A DNA stretch of 64,000 nucleotides from the NCBI RefSeq assembly GCF_004331435.1, contig NZ_SJKA01000001.1, forward strand, positions 744,001 to 808,000, read 5' to 3'. Positions 1 to 8,779 of this stretch are shown one piece after another. Below the pieces are notes generated by a model. It saw only the letters and a program-made list of their open reading frames with translations, had not been told where the DNA came from and made no database searches. A program made the translations under genes and the position numbers. Numbering within the stretch: the stretch's first letter is position 1; each line of letters opens with the position of its first letter. The DNA is from Kribbella sindirgiensis (lineage in GTDB: Bacteria > Actinomycetota > Actinomycetes > Propionibacteriales > Kribbellaceae).

Positions 1-587
1 CGACGTTGCTCGCGACCGTCGTGGTCGTGGCCGTCGGCCTCGCGCTCGGTGTGTGGGCCGGGCGGAACCACCGGGTCGACATCTGGATCCGGCCGGTGCT
101 CGACGCGGGGCAGACGATGCCGCCGTTCGTGTACCTGGTGCCGTTCCTGGCGTTGTTCGGGACCAGCCGGTTCACCGCGATCGCGGCCGCGGTGGTGTTC
201 GCCGTACCGGTGACCACCAAGATCGTTGCGGACGGCATCAAGGCGGTGCCGGTCGTGACTGTGGAGGCGGCGAACTCGGTCGGGTCGAGCACCTGGCAGG
301 TGATCAGCAAGGTGCAGCTGCCGGTGGCGCGGCGGGCGATCACGCTCGCGGTGAACCAAGGGCTGATCTACGTGTTGTCGATGGTGGTCTGTGGTGGCTT
401 GGTCGGTGCGGGCGCTCTCGGGTACGACGTGGTCGCGGGCTTCGCGCAGAGCGAGCTGTACGGCAAGGGGCTGGCCGCCGGGCTCGCTATCGTCCTGCTG
501 GGCGTCATGCTCGACCGCATCACGCAGGCAGCTGCCCGGCGTACTCAGAATTTCCAGGGTGTCCAAGGTAGAGGAGACAAGCGGTGA
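1..587 (+). CDS. ABC transporter permease, glycine betaine/proline type (5' end cut off by the window)
   Basis: Inner-membrane permease that would pass a quaternary amine such as glycine betaine through the membrane, as ProW/OpuAB proteins do. About 195 residues are present, open from the first base, so the true start lies outside. Several hydrophobic segments are visible, and the cytoplasmic EAA loop that docks onto the ATPase is clear (EAANSVGSSTWQVISKVQLP). The stop overlaps the GTG of the binding-protein gene by 4 bases, so the two are co-translated; the ATPase gene is expected upstream. Family assignment is firm, the exact substrate is inferred from the partner. Confidence 0.85.
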   Translation, partial: TLLATVVVVAVGLALGVWAGRNHRVDIWIRPVLDAGQTMPPFVYLVPFLALFGTSRFTAIAAAVVFAVPVTTKIVADGIKAVPVVTVEAANSVGSSTWQVISKVQLPVARRAITLAVNQGLIYVLSMVVCGGLVGAGALGYDVVAGFAQSELYGKGLAAGLAIVLLGVMLDRITQAAARRTQNFQGVQGRGDKR

Positions 588-1540
588 AGAAGCTCCGGTA
601 CGCCGGTGTGCTGACGGCGGTCGCGCTCGCGGTCGCAGGGTGCGGCGGCGAGAAGGTCGGCTCACAGCCGCAGCCGAGCGCCGGTAAGGAGTGCGGCACC
701 TTCAACCTGACCGTGAGCCCGTGGGTCGGGTACGAGGCGAACGCCGCCGTGGTCGCGTACGTCGCGACCAAGGACCTCGGCTGCAAGGTGGTGAAGAAGA
801 ACCTCAAGGAGGAGATCGCCTGGCAGGGGTTCGCCACCGGCGAGGTGGACGTGAACCTGGAGAACTGGGGCCACGAGGACCTGAAGAAGAAGTACATCGA
901 GACCGACAAGGTCGCGGTCGAGGCCGGGTCCACCGGGGTCAAGGGCGTGATCGGCTGGTACGTGCCGCCGTGGATGGCCGCCAAGTACCCGGACATCACC
1001 GACTACAAGAACCTCAACAAGTACGCCGCGCTCTTCAAGACGTCGGAGTCCGGCGGCAAGGGGCAGCTGCTCGACGGCGACCCGTCGTACGTGACGAACG
1101 ACGAGGCGCTGGTGAAGAACCTGGCGCTGAACTACAAGGTCGTGCAGAGCGGCAGCGAGACCGCGCTGATCCAGGCGTTCCGCGACGCGGAGAAGAACAA
1201 GCGGCCGTTGCTCGCGTACTTCTACGAGCCGCAGTGGTTCTTCAACGAGATCAAGCTCGTGAAGGTCAACCTGCCCGCATACAAGGCCGGCTGCGACGCG
1301 GTCCCGGCGAAGATCGCCTGCGACTACCCGCCGTACGACCTCGACAAAATTGTCTCGAAGAAGTTCGCCGACTCCGGCAGCCCGGCGTACGACCTGGTCA
1401 AGAACTTCCAGTGGACCAACGAAGACCAGAACGCCGTGGCCCGGATGATCGCCGTCGACAAACTGACCCCCGACCAGGCCGCCGAGAAGTGGGTCAAGTC
1501 CAACGAGTCAAAGGTCAACACCTGGCTCGGCAGATCGTAA
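584..1540 (+). CDS. Glycine betaine-type ABC transporter substrate-binding lipoprotein
   Basis: Extracellular solute receptor of the importer whose permease lies just upstream. The 318-aa protein starts at GTG with a short lipoprotein signal peptide ending in the lipobox VAGC, so it is probably anchored by the cysteine near residue 20. The rest fits the OpuAC/ProX fold: Trp- and Tyr-rich stretches (ENWGHED, GWYVPPWMA, EPQWFF) supply the aromatic cage that binds trimethylammonium groups in this family. Substrate could be glycine betaine, choline or a relative; the sequence alone does not separate these. Confidence 0.85.
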   Translation: MKKLRYAGVLTAVALAVAGCGGEKVGSQPQPSAGKECGTFNLTVSPWVGYEANAAVVAYVATKDLGCKVVKKNLKEEIAWQGFATGEVDVNLENWGHEDLKKKYIETDKVAVEAGSTGVKGVIGWYVPPWMAAKYPDITDYKNLNKYAALFKTSESGGKGQLLDGDPSYVTNDEALVKNLALNYKVVQSGSETALIQAFRDAEKNKRPLLAYFYEPQWFFNEIKLVKVNLPAYKAGCDAVPAKIACDYPPYDLDKIVSKKFADSGSPAYDLVKNFQWTNEDQNAVARMIAVDKLTPDQAAEKWVKSNESKVNTWLGRS

Positions 1541-1570
1541 CCAGATGTAGTGGGACTCTCACTAGAACGA

Positions 1571-1607
1571 TAGTACAAGCTGGTTGTGATACAACTAATT
1601 TGTACTA
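1571..1607. promoter_or_regulatory. Nested 37-bp palindrome upstream of the DUF234-type ATPase gene
   Basis: Outer arms TAGTACAA (1571-1578) and TTGTACTA (1600-1607) and inner arms GTTGT (1583-1587) and ACAAC (1591-1595) are all centred on base 1589. The stretch is strikingly AT-rich for this genome and ends 20 bases before the GTG of the next gene. There is no T-run after it, so an operator for a dimeric repressor is more likely than a terminator of the importer operon; this is inference. Confidence 0.55.
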
Positions 1608-1627
1608 CGAAGATCTAGGGAGATGCA

Positions 1628-2995
1628 GTGGACGCCATCGTGGGTCGCCGCGCCGAGCTGGGCGAACTGGAACGCGCCTGGAACCGGGCTCGGCGCGGCG
1701 AACCTCAACTGGTGGCGCTGTGGGGCAGGCGCCGGGTGGGCAAGACCTACCTGCTGACACATTTCGCCGACGGCAAGCGCACGGTGTACTTCACAGCGAC
1801 CCGGCAGGACAGCGAGGAGCGGCAGGTCGCACGGTTCGCCGCCGCCGTCGGCGAGCAGTTGGGCGAGGACACGGCGGATCTGATGGGCGGCGGCTTCACC
1901 GACTGGGAGGCCGCCCTTCGCTTCGTGCTTCGGATCTCGGTCGACGACCCGTTGCTGGTGGTACTCGACGAGGTCCCGCGGTTGCTTGCCGGGCGTCCCG
2001 ACTTCGCCGACCTGCTGTCCGCGGTCTGGGAAGGCCGGTCCAGCGGCAGCCGTATCCTGCTCGCGCTGAGTGGCTCGGCGGTCTCGGTCATGGAGCAGAT
2101 GCTGGGACCGGACGGCGGACTACACCGTCGTCCGACGATCGAGCGTCGCCTTGATCCGTTCTCGTTCGTCGACGCACGAGCGTTTCAACCACAGTTGCCT
2201 GCTGCCGACTATGTTCAGGCCTATGCGGCCTGCGGCGGATATCCACTGCATCTCCAGCGGTGGCAGCCTGAGTTGAAGCCGGCGGCGAACCTGCGTCGGT
2301 TGGCCTTCGAACCCGGCGGGATGCTTCTGCGGGACGCGATGGACATCCTGAGTGAGGATCTCGACTGGCGCGGTGGCTACGAACGCGTTCTCGCCGCCCT
2401 CGGATCGGGCGTACGGCGGAGATCGCGGATCGCGAGTCGTGCGCAGCAGCGAATCGACTACACCCTCGACCGACTGCGCCGGGCCGGATACGTGCGGGCG
2501 ACGCGCCCGCTCGGCGCGGCGTCGAGCGCGGACCCCCTGTACGAGATCGCCGACCCCTACCTGGCCTACTGGTTCGCGGTCCTGCGGGATGACGCCGATC
2601 TTGTCGAAGGTGGCCAGGGGGAGGCGGTTCAGCAACGGGTGCAGGGTCGTTGGCAGTCTCACCTCGCCCGCGTGTTCGAGGAAGCCGCGCGGGATCACGC
2701 CATCCGGCTTGTCCAGGCAGGCGAACTTCCGGCAGGTACGACAGTCGGAAGGTGGTGGCGTGATGAGGTCGCCGAAGTAGACGTTCTCGGACTCCTTGAC
2801 GGGCAGACCCGGCTTCTCGGCGAGGTCAAGTGGCGCGAAGGCGGTCCGACTCCTCGTGACCTGCACGCTCTCGTCGGCAAGGTGGCGTACCTTCCGCCCG
2901 CACACCCGGATCTGGAGCAGGCATTCTGGACACGGAGCGGCGGCACATCAGTCGATGGCCGGGTGCGTCACTACACGGCTGCGGACATGGTCTGA
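1628..2995 (+). CDS. AAA ATPase with C-terminal DUF234 nuclease-like domain
   Basis: A 455-aa ATPase of the archaeal-ATPase/DUF234 group found widely in actinobacteria; cellular role unknown. Residues 33-40 (GRRRVGKT) form the P-loop and residues 109-115 (LLVVLDE) the Walker B strand. A winged-helix-like middle part follows. Near the C-terminus EVDVLGLLDG followed by LLGEVKW has the spacing of a PD-(D/E)XK nuclease core, as in DUF234 proteins. The start is GTG, with AGGGAG just upstream. It stands alone, facing the AfsR-like gene with a 6-base gap between the stops. Whether the nuclease motif is active is not known. Confidence 0.75.
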   Translation: MDAIVGRRAELGELERAWNRARRGEPQLVALWGRRRVGKTYLLTHFADGKRTVYFTATRQDSEERQVARFAAAVGEQLGEDTADLMGGGFTDWEAALRFVLRISVDDPLLVVLDEVPRLLAGRPDFADLLSAVWEGRSSGSRILLALSGSAVSVMEQMLGPDGGLHRRPTIERRLDPFSFVDARAFQPQLPAADYVQAYAACGGYPLHLQRWQPELKPAANLRRLAFEPGGMLLRDAMDILSEDLDWRGGYERVLAALGSGVRRRSRIASRAQQRIDYTLDRLRRAGYVRATRPLGAASSADPLYEIADPYLAYWFAVLRDDADLVEGGQGEAVQQRVQGRWQSHLARVFEEAARDHAIRLVQAGELPAGTTVGRWWRDEVAEVDVLGLLDGQTRLLGEVKWREGGPTPRDLHALVGKVAYLPPAHPDLEQAFWTRSGGTSVDGRVRHYTAADMV

Positions 2996-3001
2996 GTTCG
3001 G

Positions 3002-5806
3002 TCAGGGCGGTGGGACCCTGGCCTGGATTCGTTCCACGTCGAAGCGTTCGGCGGGTGGGAGTGGGGTGCCTAGTTGCTGGCGTAGGGCTGTTGCTTTGGT
3101 TAGTAGGGCGAGGAGTGGGGGCTCTGACGCGCCGGCCAGGCCTTCCAGGGCGAGGGCTATGGCGCGTTGGTCGCCGATTTGCTGGGCGAGTTCTAGGCCG
3201 CGTTCGTGGAGGGTGCGGGCTGTGGCGTAGTCGCCGCGTTGTTCGGCGATGAAGCCGAGTTGGTTGCTGATGAACGCGATGCCGGGTGTGCCGCCGATCT
3301 GGGTCAGCCAGTCGAGCCACTTCGTGAAGTACCGTTCGGCGTCGTCGAGCCGGCCCTGGCGTCGCGCGGACAGGCCGAGGCCGACCTCGGCGTACTCCTC
3401 GGCCGACTTGTTCGACTGCTCGACCGCCAGCCGCCTCGCCTGCTCGTGCAGCTCGTCCGCACGCGCGAGGTCGCCGGTCAGCAGAGCAATCCGGCCCAAC
3501 CCAGCGGTCCGGAAGGACACCTCCGTCCACAGCCCGAGATCCTCCGCGTGCTGGATCGCGTCCTCCAGGTACGCCGTAGCGGTCGGATAGTCCCCACTGA
3601 TCTCCGCGGCGACGATCAGCGCGTACGTCGCCTGCAACCGGCCCCAGTCGTCGTCGAGCGCGTCGAAGAGTTCGAGGCTGCGCAGACTGTCGCGGCGCAT
3701 GGCTGGAAGGTCCGCGCGCACGATGTTCAGCTGGGCGCGGGTGCTGAGCGCGGCCGCGAGCCCCCACTGGTCGCCGCGTTCGGTGAACGCCTCGATCGCC
3801 CGGTCGATCCGGGGGAACAGCACGGTCGCGTCGCCGTACGCCCAGCGGGTCATGGTCAGGAACCAGAGCGCGTGCGGGTCGTCCCCCACGGCCCGCAGCG
3901 CCTCCTCGCCGGCCGCCGCGACATCGGTGCCCTGGGCATCGGTCGCCAACATGCCTGCCAGCCAGACCATCGCCTGCGCACGAAGCTCCGGCTGCTGGTC
4001 GGGCAGCGCGAGAGCGGCCGCGAGCTTACGGCGTGCTTCGCCATGGCGCCCGCGCAGGTACCAGTACCAAGCGAGCGCTGTCGCGAGTTCCAGCGACAGC
4101 GGGGCGGCCCGGAAGTTCGCCGCCTCCAGATCCAGCCGTCGGAGCCACTCCCGCTGCCCCGGGCCGTGCAGGTCGGCCTTCCGCGCAAGGGCGAGGTAGT
4201 AGTCGGCGTGCCTGTGCCTGAGGTCTGCCTGCTCACCGGCCTCGACCAGCTTCTCGAGGCTGTACGCCGCTACTGATTCGAGCAGGCGGTACCGCCCGGC
4301 GCTAGCCACCACGAGCGACTTGTCGACAAGCGCCAGCAGGAGGTGCTCGGGCAGCTCGCTCACCTGGGTCGCCGCCTCCAGTGAGAACGAGCCGGCGTGG
4401 ACCGCGAGCCGCCGGAGCATCCGGCGCTCCTCGTCGTCCAGCAGGTCCCAGCTCCAGTCGATCGTCGCCCGGAGCGTCCGCTGCCGCTCCGGTCCGCCCT
4501 TGGCGCCGGCCAGCAACCGGAAGCGGTCGTCCAGCCGTTCCGCGAGCCCCTGGACGCCCAACGCACGGACACGAGTCGCAGCCAGCTCCAGCGCGAGCGG
4601 GATGCCGTCGAGCCGCTCGCAGATCGCCGTCACGTCGTCGGTGACACCCGCCCGGGTCTGGAAGAGCTCAACTGAGGCTGCTGCGCTCAGAGGCGGTACG
4701 TCGAGTACTCGCTCGCCGGTGAGCCCCAGCGGCTCCCGGCTGGTTGCGAGTACACGCAGACCAGGAGCTGCCGCGAGCAACCGGCGTACGAGGTCTGCCA
4801 GGTCCAGGTGCTCGCAGTTGTCGAGGATGAGCAGGAGCTGCCTCGTGCTGAGTGAATCGAGCAGCCGCGGGAGGAGGTCGCTCGACTCGTCGCGGAGACC
4901 CAGTGCCGTGGCTAAAGCGTCCAGTACGTCGTCTTGCCGTAGCGGAGCGAGTTCCACCAGGTGGGCGTTGGGTGAGCCGAGCTCGAGCGCCAGCCGGGTC
5001 TTCCCGACGCCGCCCGGGCCGACCAGGGTGACCAGTCGGTTGGCAGCCAGCTGCTGGTGTGCCTCGGCCAGCGTCTCGTCCCGGCCGATCAGGTCGTTCA
5101 GCGGCTCCGGGAGAGTAGCCGTGCGGCGGAGGGACGGGTCGTGGCGCAGGATCGCCTGGTGCAGCTCGGCAAGCGCAGGGCTGACGTCGGCGCCCAGCTC
5201 TTCGGCCAGCGCATCGCGGAGTTCGGCGTACTTCTCCAGAGCCTCATGCTGCCGACCGGCGCGGTAGAGAGCCTTGAGGTGTACCGCGTGCAGACGCTCG
5301 TCGAGCGGCCGCTGCTGGAGCAGTGCGGTTGTCTGCTGGAGTACGTCGTCGCCGTGCTCGATCGCCGTCAGGTAGAGGTCCTCCAGGTGCTCTCGGGCCG
5401 GACGGGCGAACTCGTGGTCAGGTACGTCGGCGTACGGCTGCCCGCGCCACAGTTCGAGCGCGTCGCTCAGCCGGCCGGTCCGCACGTACTGCTCGAAGAC
5501 GTTGCTGTCGACAACCTCCGCGGTCAGCGTGTACCCCGCCGGCCCGTGCTGCACCAGGCTGCGCGCACCGGGCTCCGCGCGTTCCAGTGCGGTGCGCAAC
5601 TGGGACACGCGGGCCTGCAGCGTGCCGGTCGCGTTGCGGGGCGGACGGGTGCCCCACAGGTCGTCGATCAACCGGTCCGCGCTGACCGGCCGGCCCTGGT
5701 TCGCCAGCAGGTCGAGGAGCAGGGTCCGGACCTTCGTGTCCGGTACGGCGACCGGTACGCCGGTGTCCGTCCGCACGAGCAGCGGACCGAGCACCCCGAA
5801 GTACAT
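3002..5806 (-). CDS. AfsR-like SARP/BTAD transcriptional regulator with NB-ARC and TPR
   Basis: A 934-aa signal-responsive activator. Residues 1-95 form an OmpR-type winged helix, 100-225 the BTAD domain typical of SARP activators, 235-480 an NB-ARC/STAND ATPase with P-loop GPGGVGKT at 263-270 and LLLILDNCEH as Walker B, and roughly 500-900 consist of TPR-like helical repeats. Known relatives switch on secondary metabolism or stress genes. It is divergent from the imine-reductase-like gene with only 42 bases between starts, so that enzyme gene is a likely target (inference). The last 200 bases of the gene are strongly C-skewed compared with the rest. Confidence 0.88.
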   Translation of the reverse strand: MYFGVLGPLLVRTDTGVPVAVPDTKVRTLLLDLLANQGRPVSADRLIDDLWGTRPPRNATGTLQARVSQLRTALERAEPGARSLVQHGPAGYTLTAEVVDSNVFEQYVRTGRLSDALELWRGQPYADVPDHEFARPAREHLEDLYLTAIEHGDDVLQQTTALLQQRPLDERLHAVHLKALYRAGRQHEALEKYAELRDALAEELGADVSPALAELHQAILRHDPSLRRTATLPEPLNDLIGRDETLAEAHQQLAANRLVTLVGPGGVGKTRLALELGSPNAHLVELAPLRQDDVLDALATALGLRDESSDLLPRLLDSLSTRQLLLILDNCEHLDLADLVRRLLAAAPGLRVLATSREPLGLTGERVLDVPPLSAAASVELFQTRAGVTDDVTAICERLDGIPLALELAATRVRALGVQGLAERLDDRFRLLAGAKGGPERQRTLRATIDWSWDLLDDEERRMLRRLAVHAGSFSLEAATQVSELPEHLLLALVDKSLVVASAGRYRLLESVAAYSLEKLVEAGEQADLRHRHADYYLALARKADLHGPGQREWLRRLDLEAANFRAAPLSLELATALAWYWYLRGRHGEARRKLAAALALPDQQPELRAQAMVWLAGMLATDAQGTDVAAAGEEALRAVGDDPHALWFLTMTRWAYGDATVLFPRIDRAIEAFTERGDQWGLAAALSTRAQLNIVRADLPAMRRDSLRSLELFDALDDDWGRLQATYALIVAAEISGDYPTATAYLEDAIQHAEDLGLWTEVSFRTAGLGRIALLTGDLARADELHEQARRLAVEQSNKSAEEYAEVGLGLSARRQGRLDDAERYFTKWLDWLTQIGGTPGIAFISNQLGFIAEQRGDYATARTLHERGLELAQQIGDQRAIALALEGLAGASEPPLLALLTKATALRQQLGTPLPPAERFDVERIQARVPPP

Positions 5807-5848
5807 ACCCGTAGTAAACCCGTAGCGCGTTCTTCGAGCATCGGCCGT

Positions 5849-6709
5849 ATGAGTTCACGTGAAGCAGTGACAGTGATCGGGCTCGGCTCGATGGGGTCCA
5901 CGATGGCCCGCACGTTCGTCGCCGCGGGCCATCCGACCACGGTCTGGAACCGGACGCCGGGCAAGGCGGACGGGCTGGGGGCGGTACCGGCGGCGACCGC
6001 GGCCGAGGCAGTGGCCGCGAGCAAGGTGGTGGTGATCAGCCAGGTCGACTACGCGGCGATGTTCGAGTCGCTGGCCGACGCGGACCTGAACGGGCGGGTC
6101 CTGTTCAACCTCAGCTCGGACAGCCCCGAGCGGTTGCGGCAGGCGACCGAATGGGTGGCCGAGCGCGGCGGGACGCTGGTGACCGGCGGCATCATGGTGC
6201 CGCCCCCGGGGATCGGGCAGCCCGGTTCGTACGTGTTCTACGCCGGACCGGCGGAAGCGATCGCCGCGCACCAGGCGACGCTGGAGGTGCTGGGCCGGGC
6301 CGACCACGTCGGCACCGACCCCGGACAGGCCATGCTCTACTACCAGGCCATGCTGAACATCTTCTGGACCACGTTGATCAGCTACTTCTACTCGGCGAGC
6401 CTGGTCGGCGGCGCCGAACAGCTGCGCCCGTACGCCGCGACGATGCTGAAGGACCTGACCGAGGACGGCTCGATGGGCTTCCTGCGCATCCTGACCGCGG
6501 AACTGGAATCCGGTGAACACCCCGGCGCCGAGAACAACCTGCACATGCAGGCCGTCGGCTCCGAGCACATGGTGCAGGCGTTCACCGAGGCCGGACTCGA
6601 CGTGACGGTGCCGGGGGCCGTGGCCGCGCTGTTCGCCCGCGCCGACGCCGCCGGGTACGGCGCCGACGGCCTGAGCGCCCTGGTCGAAATGGTCAAGAAG
6701 GCCGGCTAG
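5849..6709 (+). CDS. NADPH-dependent imine reductase / reductive aminase-like oxidoreductase
   Basis: A 286-aa member of the beta-hydroxyacid dehydrogenase/imine reductase superfamily. The N-terminal Rossmann motif is GLGSMG (residues 11-16). The helical C-terminal half, with NIFWTTLISYFYSASLVGGAEQL, resembles the RedAm-like domain that forms the domain-swapped dimer in imine reductases. Such enzymes reduce cyclic imines or 3-hydroxyacid-like substrates with NADPH; the substrate here is unknown. I chose ATG 5849 because the longer open frame upstream lies inside the divergent AfsR-like gene. The stop codon TAG shares CTAG with the stop of the small gene on the other strand. Confidence 0.75.
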   Translation: MSSREAVTVIGLGSMGSTMARTFVAAGHPTTVWNRTPGKADGLGAVPAATAAEAVAASKVVVISQVDYAAMFESLADADLNGRVLFNLSSDSPERLRQATEWVAERGGTLVTGGIMVPPPGIGQPGSYVFYAGPAEAIAAHQATLEVLGRADHVGTDPGQAMLYYQAMLNIFWTTLISYFYSASLVGGAEQLRPYAATMLKDLTEDGSMGFLRILTAELESGEHPGAENNLHMQAVGSEHMVQAFTEAGLDVTVPGAVAALFARADAAGYGADGLSALVEMVKKAG

Positions 6710-6795
6710 CCAGCGTGCCTCCGGCGGAGGACGACCACGCTGCAGGTGCCCAGCAGCAGGACCGCGACGGCCGCGGCGACGATGATCCAGGTCAT
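6706..6795 (-). CDS. Small single-pass membrane protein, 29 aa (unrecognised)
   Basis: A short open frame preceded by a good ribosome-binding site (AAGGAG, 7 bases before the ATG). The peptide runs MTWIIVAAAVAVLLLG then TCSVVVLRRRHAG: about 20 hydrophobic residues followed by three arginines, which predicts one membrane span with a positively charged cytoplasmic end. Its TAG overlaps the convergent imine-reductase stop inside one CTAG. I do not recognise a family. The RBS plus clean topology support expression, but the length makes chance possible. Confidence 0.5.
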   Translation of the reverse strand: MTWIIVAAAVAVLLLGTCSVVVLRRRHAG

Positions 6796-6971
6796 GAGGT
6801 GCTCCTTCATCGGGGGGCGATTTCGGGAGTAAGAGGCACCGGGCGGGCGAAAGGATTCAGGCTGAAGCGGGCTTGAGCTTGTTCACACGGGCCGGGGGCA
6901 ACTATCACGATCTTCACGGGCAACGCCGATGACACGCCGGATTTCGGACAAAACCGGGTAAGTTCACTCCT

Positions 6972-7568
6972 ATGATCATCGTGACAGCTGCACTGAAGGG
7001 CGGGGTCGGAAAGACAACCACGTCGGTGTACTTGGCCGCGCTGGCATCTTCCAACCGTCGCACAGCCACTCTGATCGACGCCGATCCGCAGGGTAGCGCC
7101 GCGGACTGGATCGCGGAGTCCGAGGACGACCACCTGGACCGGATCGAGATCGCCGAGGCGCCGACCGAGCGCCTCCTGAGCAAGGCGGTGGACAAGGTCC
7201 CGCCGGAGGGCATCGGCATCGTCGACATGCCGCCGTCCCACGAACGGATGCTCAACAAGGCGCTCGAACGGGCCCGGATCGTGATCCTGCCGACGCGGGT
7301 CGGCGGGGTCGAGACACCGCGGGTCAAGGCGGTGCTGGAGCTGGTTCCCGACCACATCCCGGTCGGCCTGGTGATCTGCTCGGCGCGGACCTACACCCGG
7401 TCGTACCAGGAAGCCATGCAGCAGTACGCCGAGGAGAACATCCCGGTCTGGGGCACCATCCCCGAGCGGGTCTCCATCACGGCCGGTCCCACCGGGCCGC
7501 TCGCGGCCGACGGCCTCGAGTCCTACAAGAAGGTCTGGCGCAAGATCCTCGCCGCGGCCCGCAGTTAG
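6972..7568 (+). CDS. Orphan ParA/MinD-like ATPase
   Basis: A 198-aa deviant-Walker ATPase: KGGVGKTT at residues 9-16 with the signature lysine, and IDADPQGSAADW as switch region. ParA proteins dimerise on DNA or membrane with ATP and position DNA or protein cargo. No parB-like gene or parS-like repeat is next to it, so it is an orphan whose cargo is unknown. The stop overlaps the convergent ROK gene. The start lies about 10 bases after a TAAGTT-like element, with no evident Shine-Dalgarno. Confidence 0.8.
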   Translation: MIIVTAALKGGVGKTTTSVYLAALASSNRRTATLIDADPQGSAADWIAESEDDHLDRIEIAEAPTERLLSKAVDKVPPEGIGIVDMPPSHERMLNKALERARIVILPTRVGGVETPRVKAVLELVPDHIPVGLVICSARTYTRSYQEAMQQYAEENIPVWGTIPERVSITAGPTGPLAADGLESYKKVWRKILAAARS

Positions 7569-8770
7569 GTCCCGCGTTCCAGGGGTGGCTCGCCGCGGAC
7601 GTACGAACGGATGACCGTGGCGGCCGCCCCTCGCGCCCAGTCGTCGAAGGTGTGGGAGCGGAGCATCAGCCGGCAGTCCCCGGCCGCGCCGAACGCATGC
7701 TCGGCGAACGCGCGCCGCATCCGCTCCTCGTACAGGTCGTACTCCGCGACGCCCTCGCCGGCGATCATCACCAGCTCCGGCCCGACCAGGTTCACCATCG
7801 CGGCCAGGGCGGCGCCGATCACCTCACCGGCCCGGTCGAACGCCTCGCGCGCGTGTTCGTCGCCCTCGTGCGCCAACTTGATCGCACCGGCCAGGTCCAG
7901 GTCCGACCGTCCGGTGGTCTCCCGCGTCCGGGTCAGGATCGCGTCCGACGACGCCACGGTCTCCACACAGCCGCGCCGGCCGCAGGTACACACCAGGTCG
8001 CCCGGCGCGAGCGGCAGGTGGCCGAGTTCGCCCGAGACGCCGTACGCGCCGGACACCACCTCGCCGTTGATGTAGAGCCCGCACCCGATACCGGAGCCGA
8101 TCGTCACGACGGCGAACGAGTCGGCGTTGACGCCGGCCCCGAACCAGTGCTCGGCCACGGTCAGCGCGCGGACGTCGTTCGTCACCACGATCGGGACCCG
8201 GACCCGTTTGCCGAGCAGTTCCGCGACCGGGACGCCGCGCCAGCCCATCAGCGGCGAGTCCCGGACCACGCCGTGCGACGCGTCGACGTCGCCCGACACC
8301 GCGATCCCGATCCCGGCAAGCGGACCGGCCACCGCCGTACCGGACTTGAGCGCGGCGATCAGCGCCTTCACGTGCCCGGCGAGCTGCTCGATCACCGCCT
8401 CGGGGTCGGTGCTGTCCAGCTCCTCGTGGCGCACGTTGAGGATGCCCGCGGTGAAGTCGGTCGTGACCCCGATCAGGCTGGTCGGCGTGACCTTGACCCC
8501 GATCACCGAGACGCTGCTCGGTACCACGGTCAGCGGGCTCACCGGCCGCCCGATCCCGAGCTGGCCGTCGCCGTCCGCCGGAGCCGACTGGTCGGTGACG
8601 AACCCGGTCTCGATCAGCGGCGCGACCGCCTTCGTCACGGCCGCCTGCGACAGCCCGGTCCGGCGCGCGATCTCCACCCGCGGGATCGGCCCCTGGGTCA
8701 GGATCTTGGTCAGCACCTCGACTCCCGCTGGAGTAGCCAACGGGAGAGGACGATGAGGACGCAGCGGCAC
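7565..8770 (-). CDS. ROK-family transcriptional regulator (NagC/XylR type)
   Basis: A 401-aa protein with an N-terminal winged helix (ILTQGPIPRVEIARRTGLSQ) followed by a ROK sugar-kinase-like domain. The zinc-binding ROK motif is present as CTCGRRGCVE. Members repress carbohydrate genes and respond to sugars or sugar phosphates. It starts at GTG 9 bases after the stop of the DUF2236 gene, so it is probably the last gene of a run with the two genes upstream; no sugar-uptake genes are adjacent, so the target is unknown. Confidence 0.85.
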   Translation of the reverse strand: MPLRPHRPLPLATPAGVEVLTKILTQGPIPRVEIARRTGLSQAAVTKAVAPLIETGFVTDQSAPADGDGQLGIGRPVSPLTVVPSSVSVIGVKVTPTSLIGVTTDFTAGILNVRHEELDSTDPEAVIEQLAGHVKALIAALKSGTAVAGPLAGIGIAVSGDVDASHGVVRDSPLMGWRGVPVAELLGKRVRVPIVVTNDVRALTVAEHWFGAGVNADSFAVVTIGSGIGCGLYINGEVVSGAYGVSGELGHLPLAPGDLVCTCGRRGCVETVASSDAILTRTRETTGRSDLDLAGAIKLAHEGDEHAREAFDRAGEVIGAALAAMVNLVGPELVMIAGEGVAEYDLYEERMRRAFAEHAFGAAGDCRLMLRSHTFDDWARGAAATVIRSYVRGEPPLERGT

Positions 8771-8779
8771 GAGAACAAC

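Noticed and set aside
691..2154. A 487-codon frame running through the binding-protein gene and the ATPase start
   Set aside because: It overlaps two well-supported genes in another frame and its product is an Arg/Gly-rich nonsense sequence.
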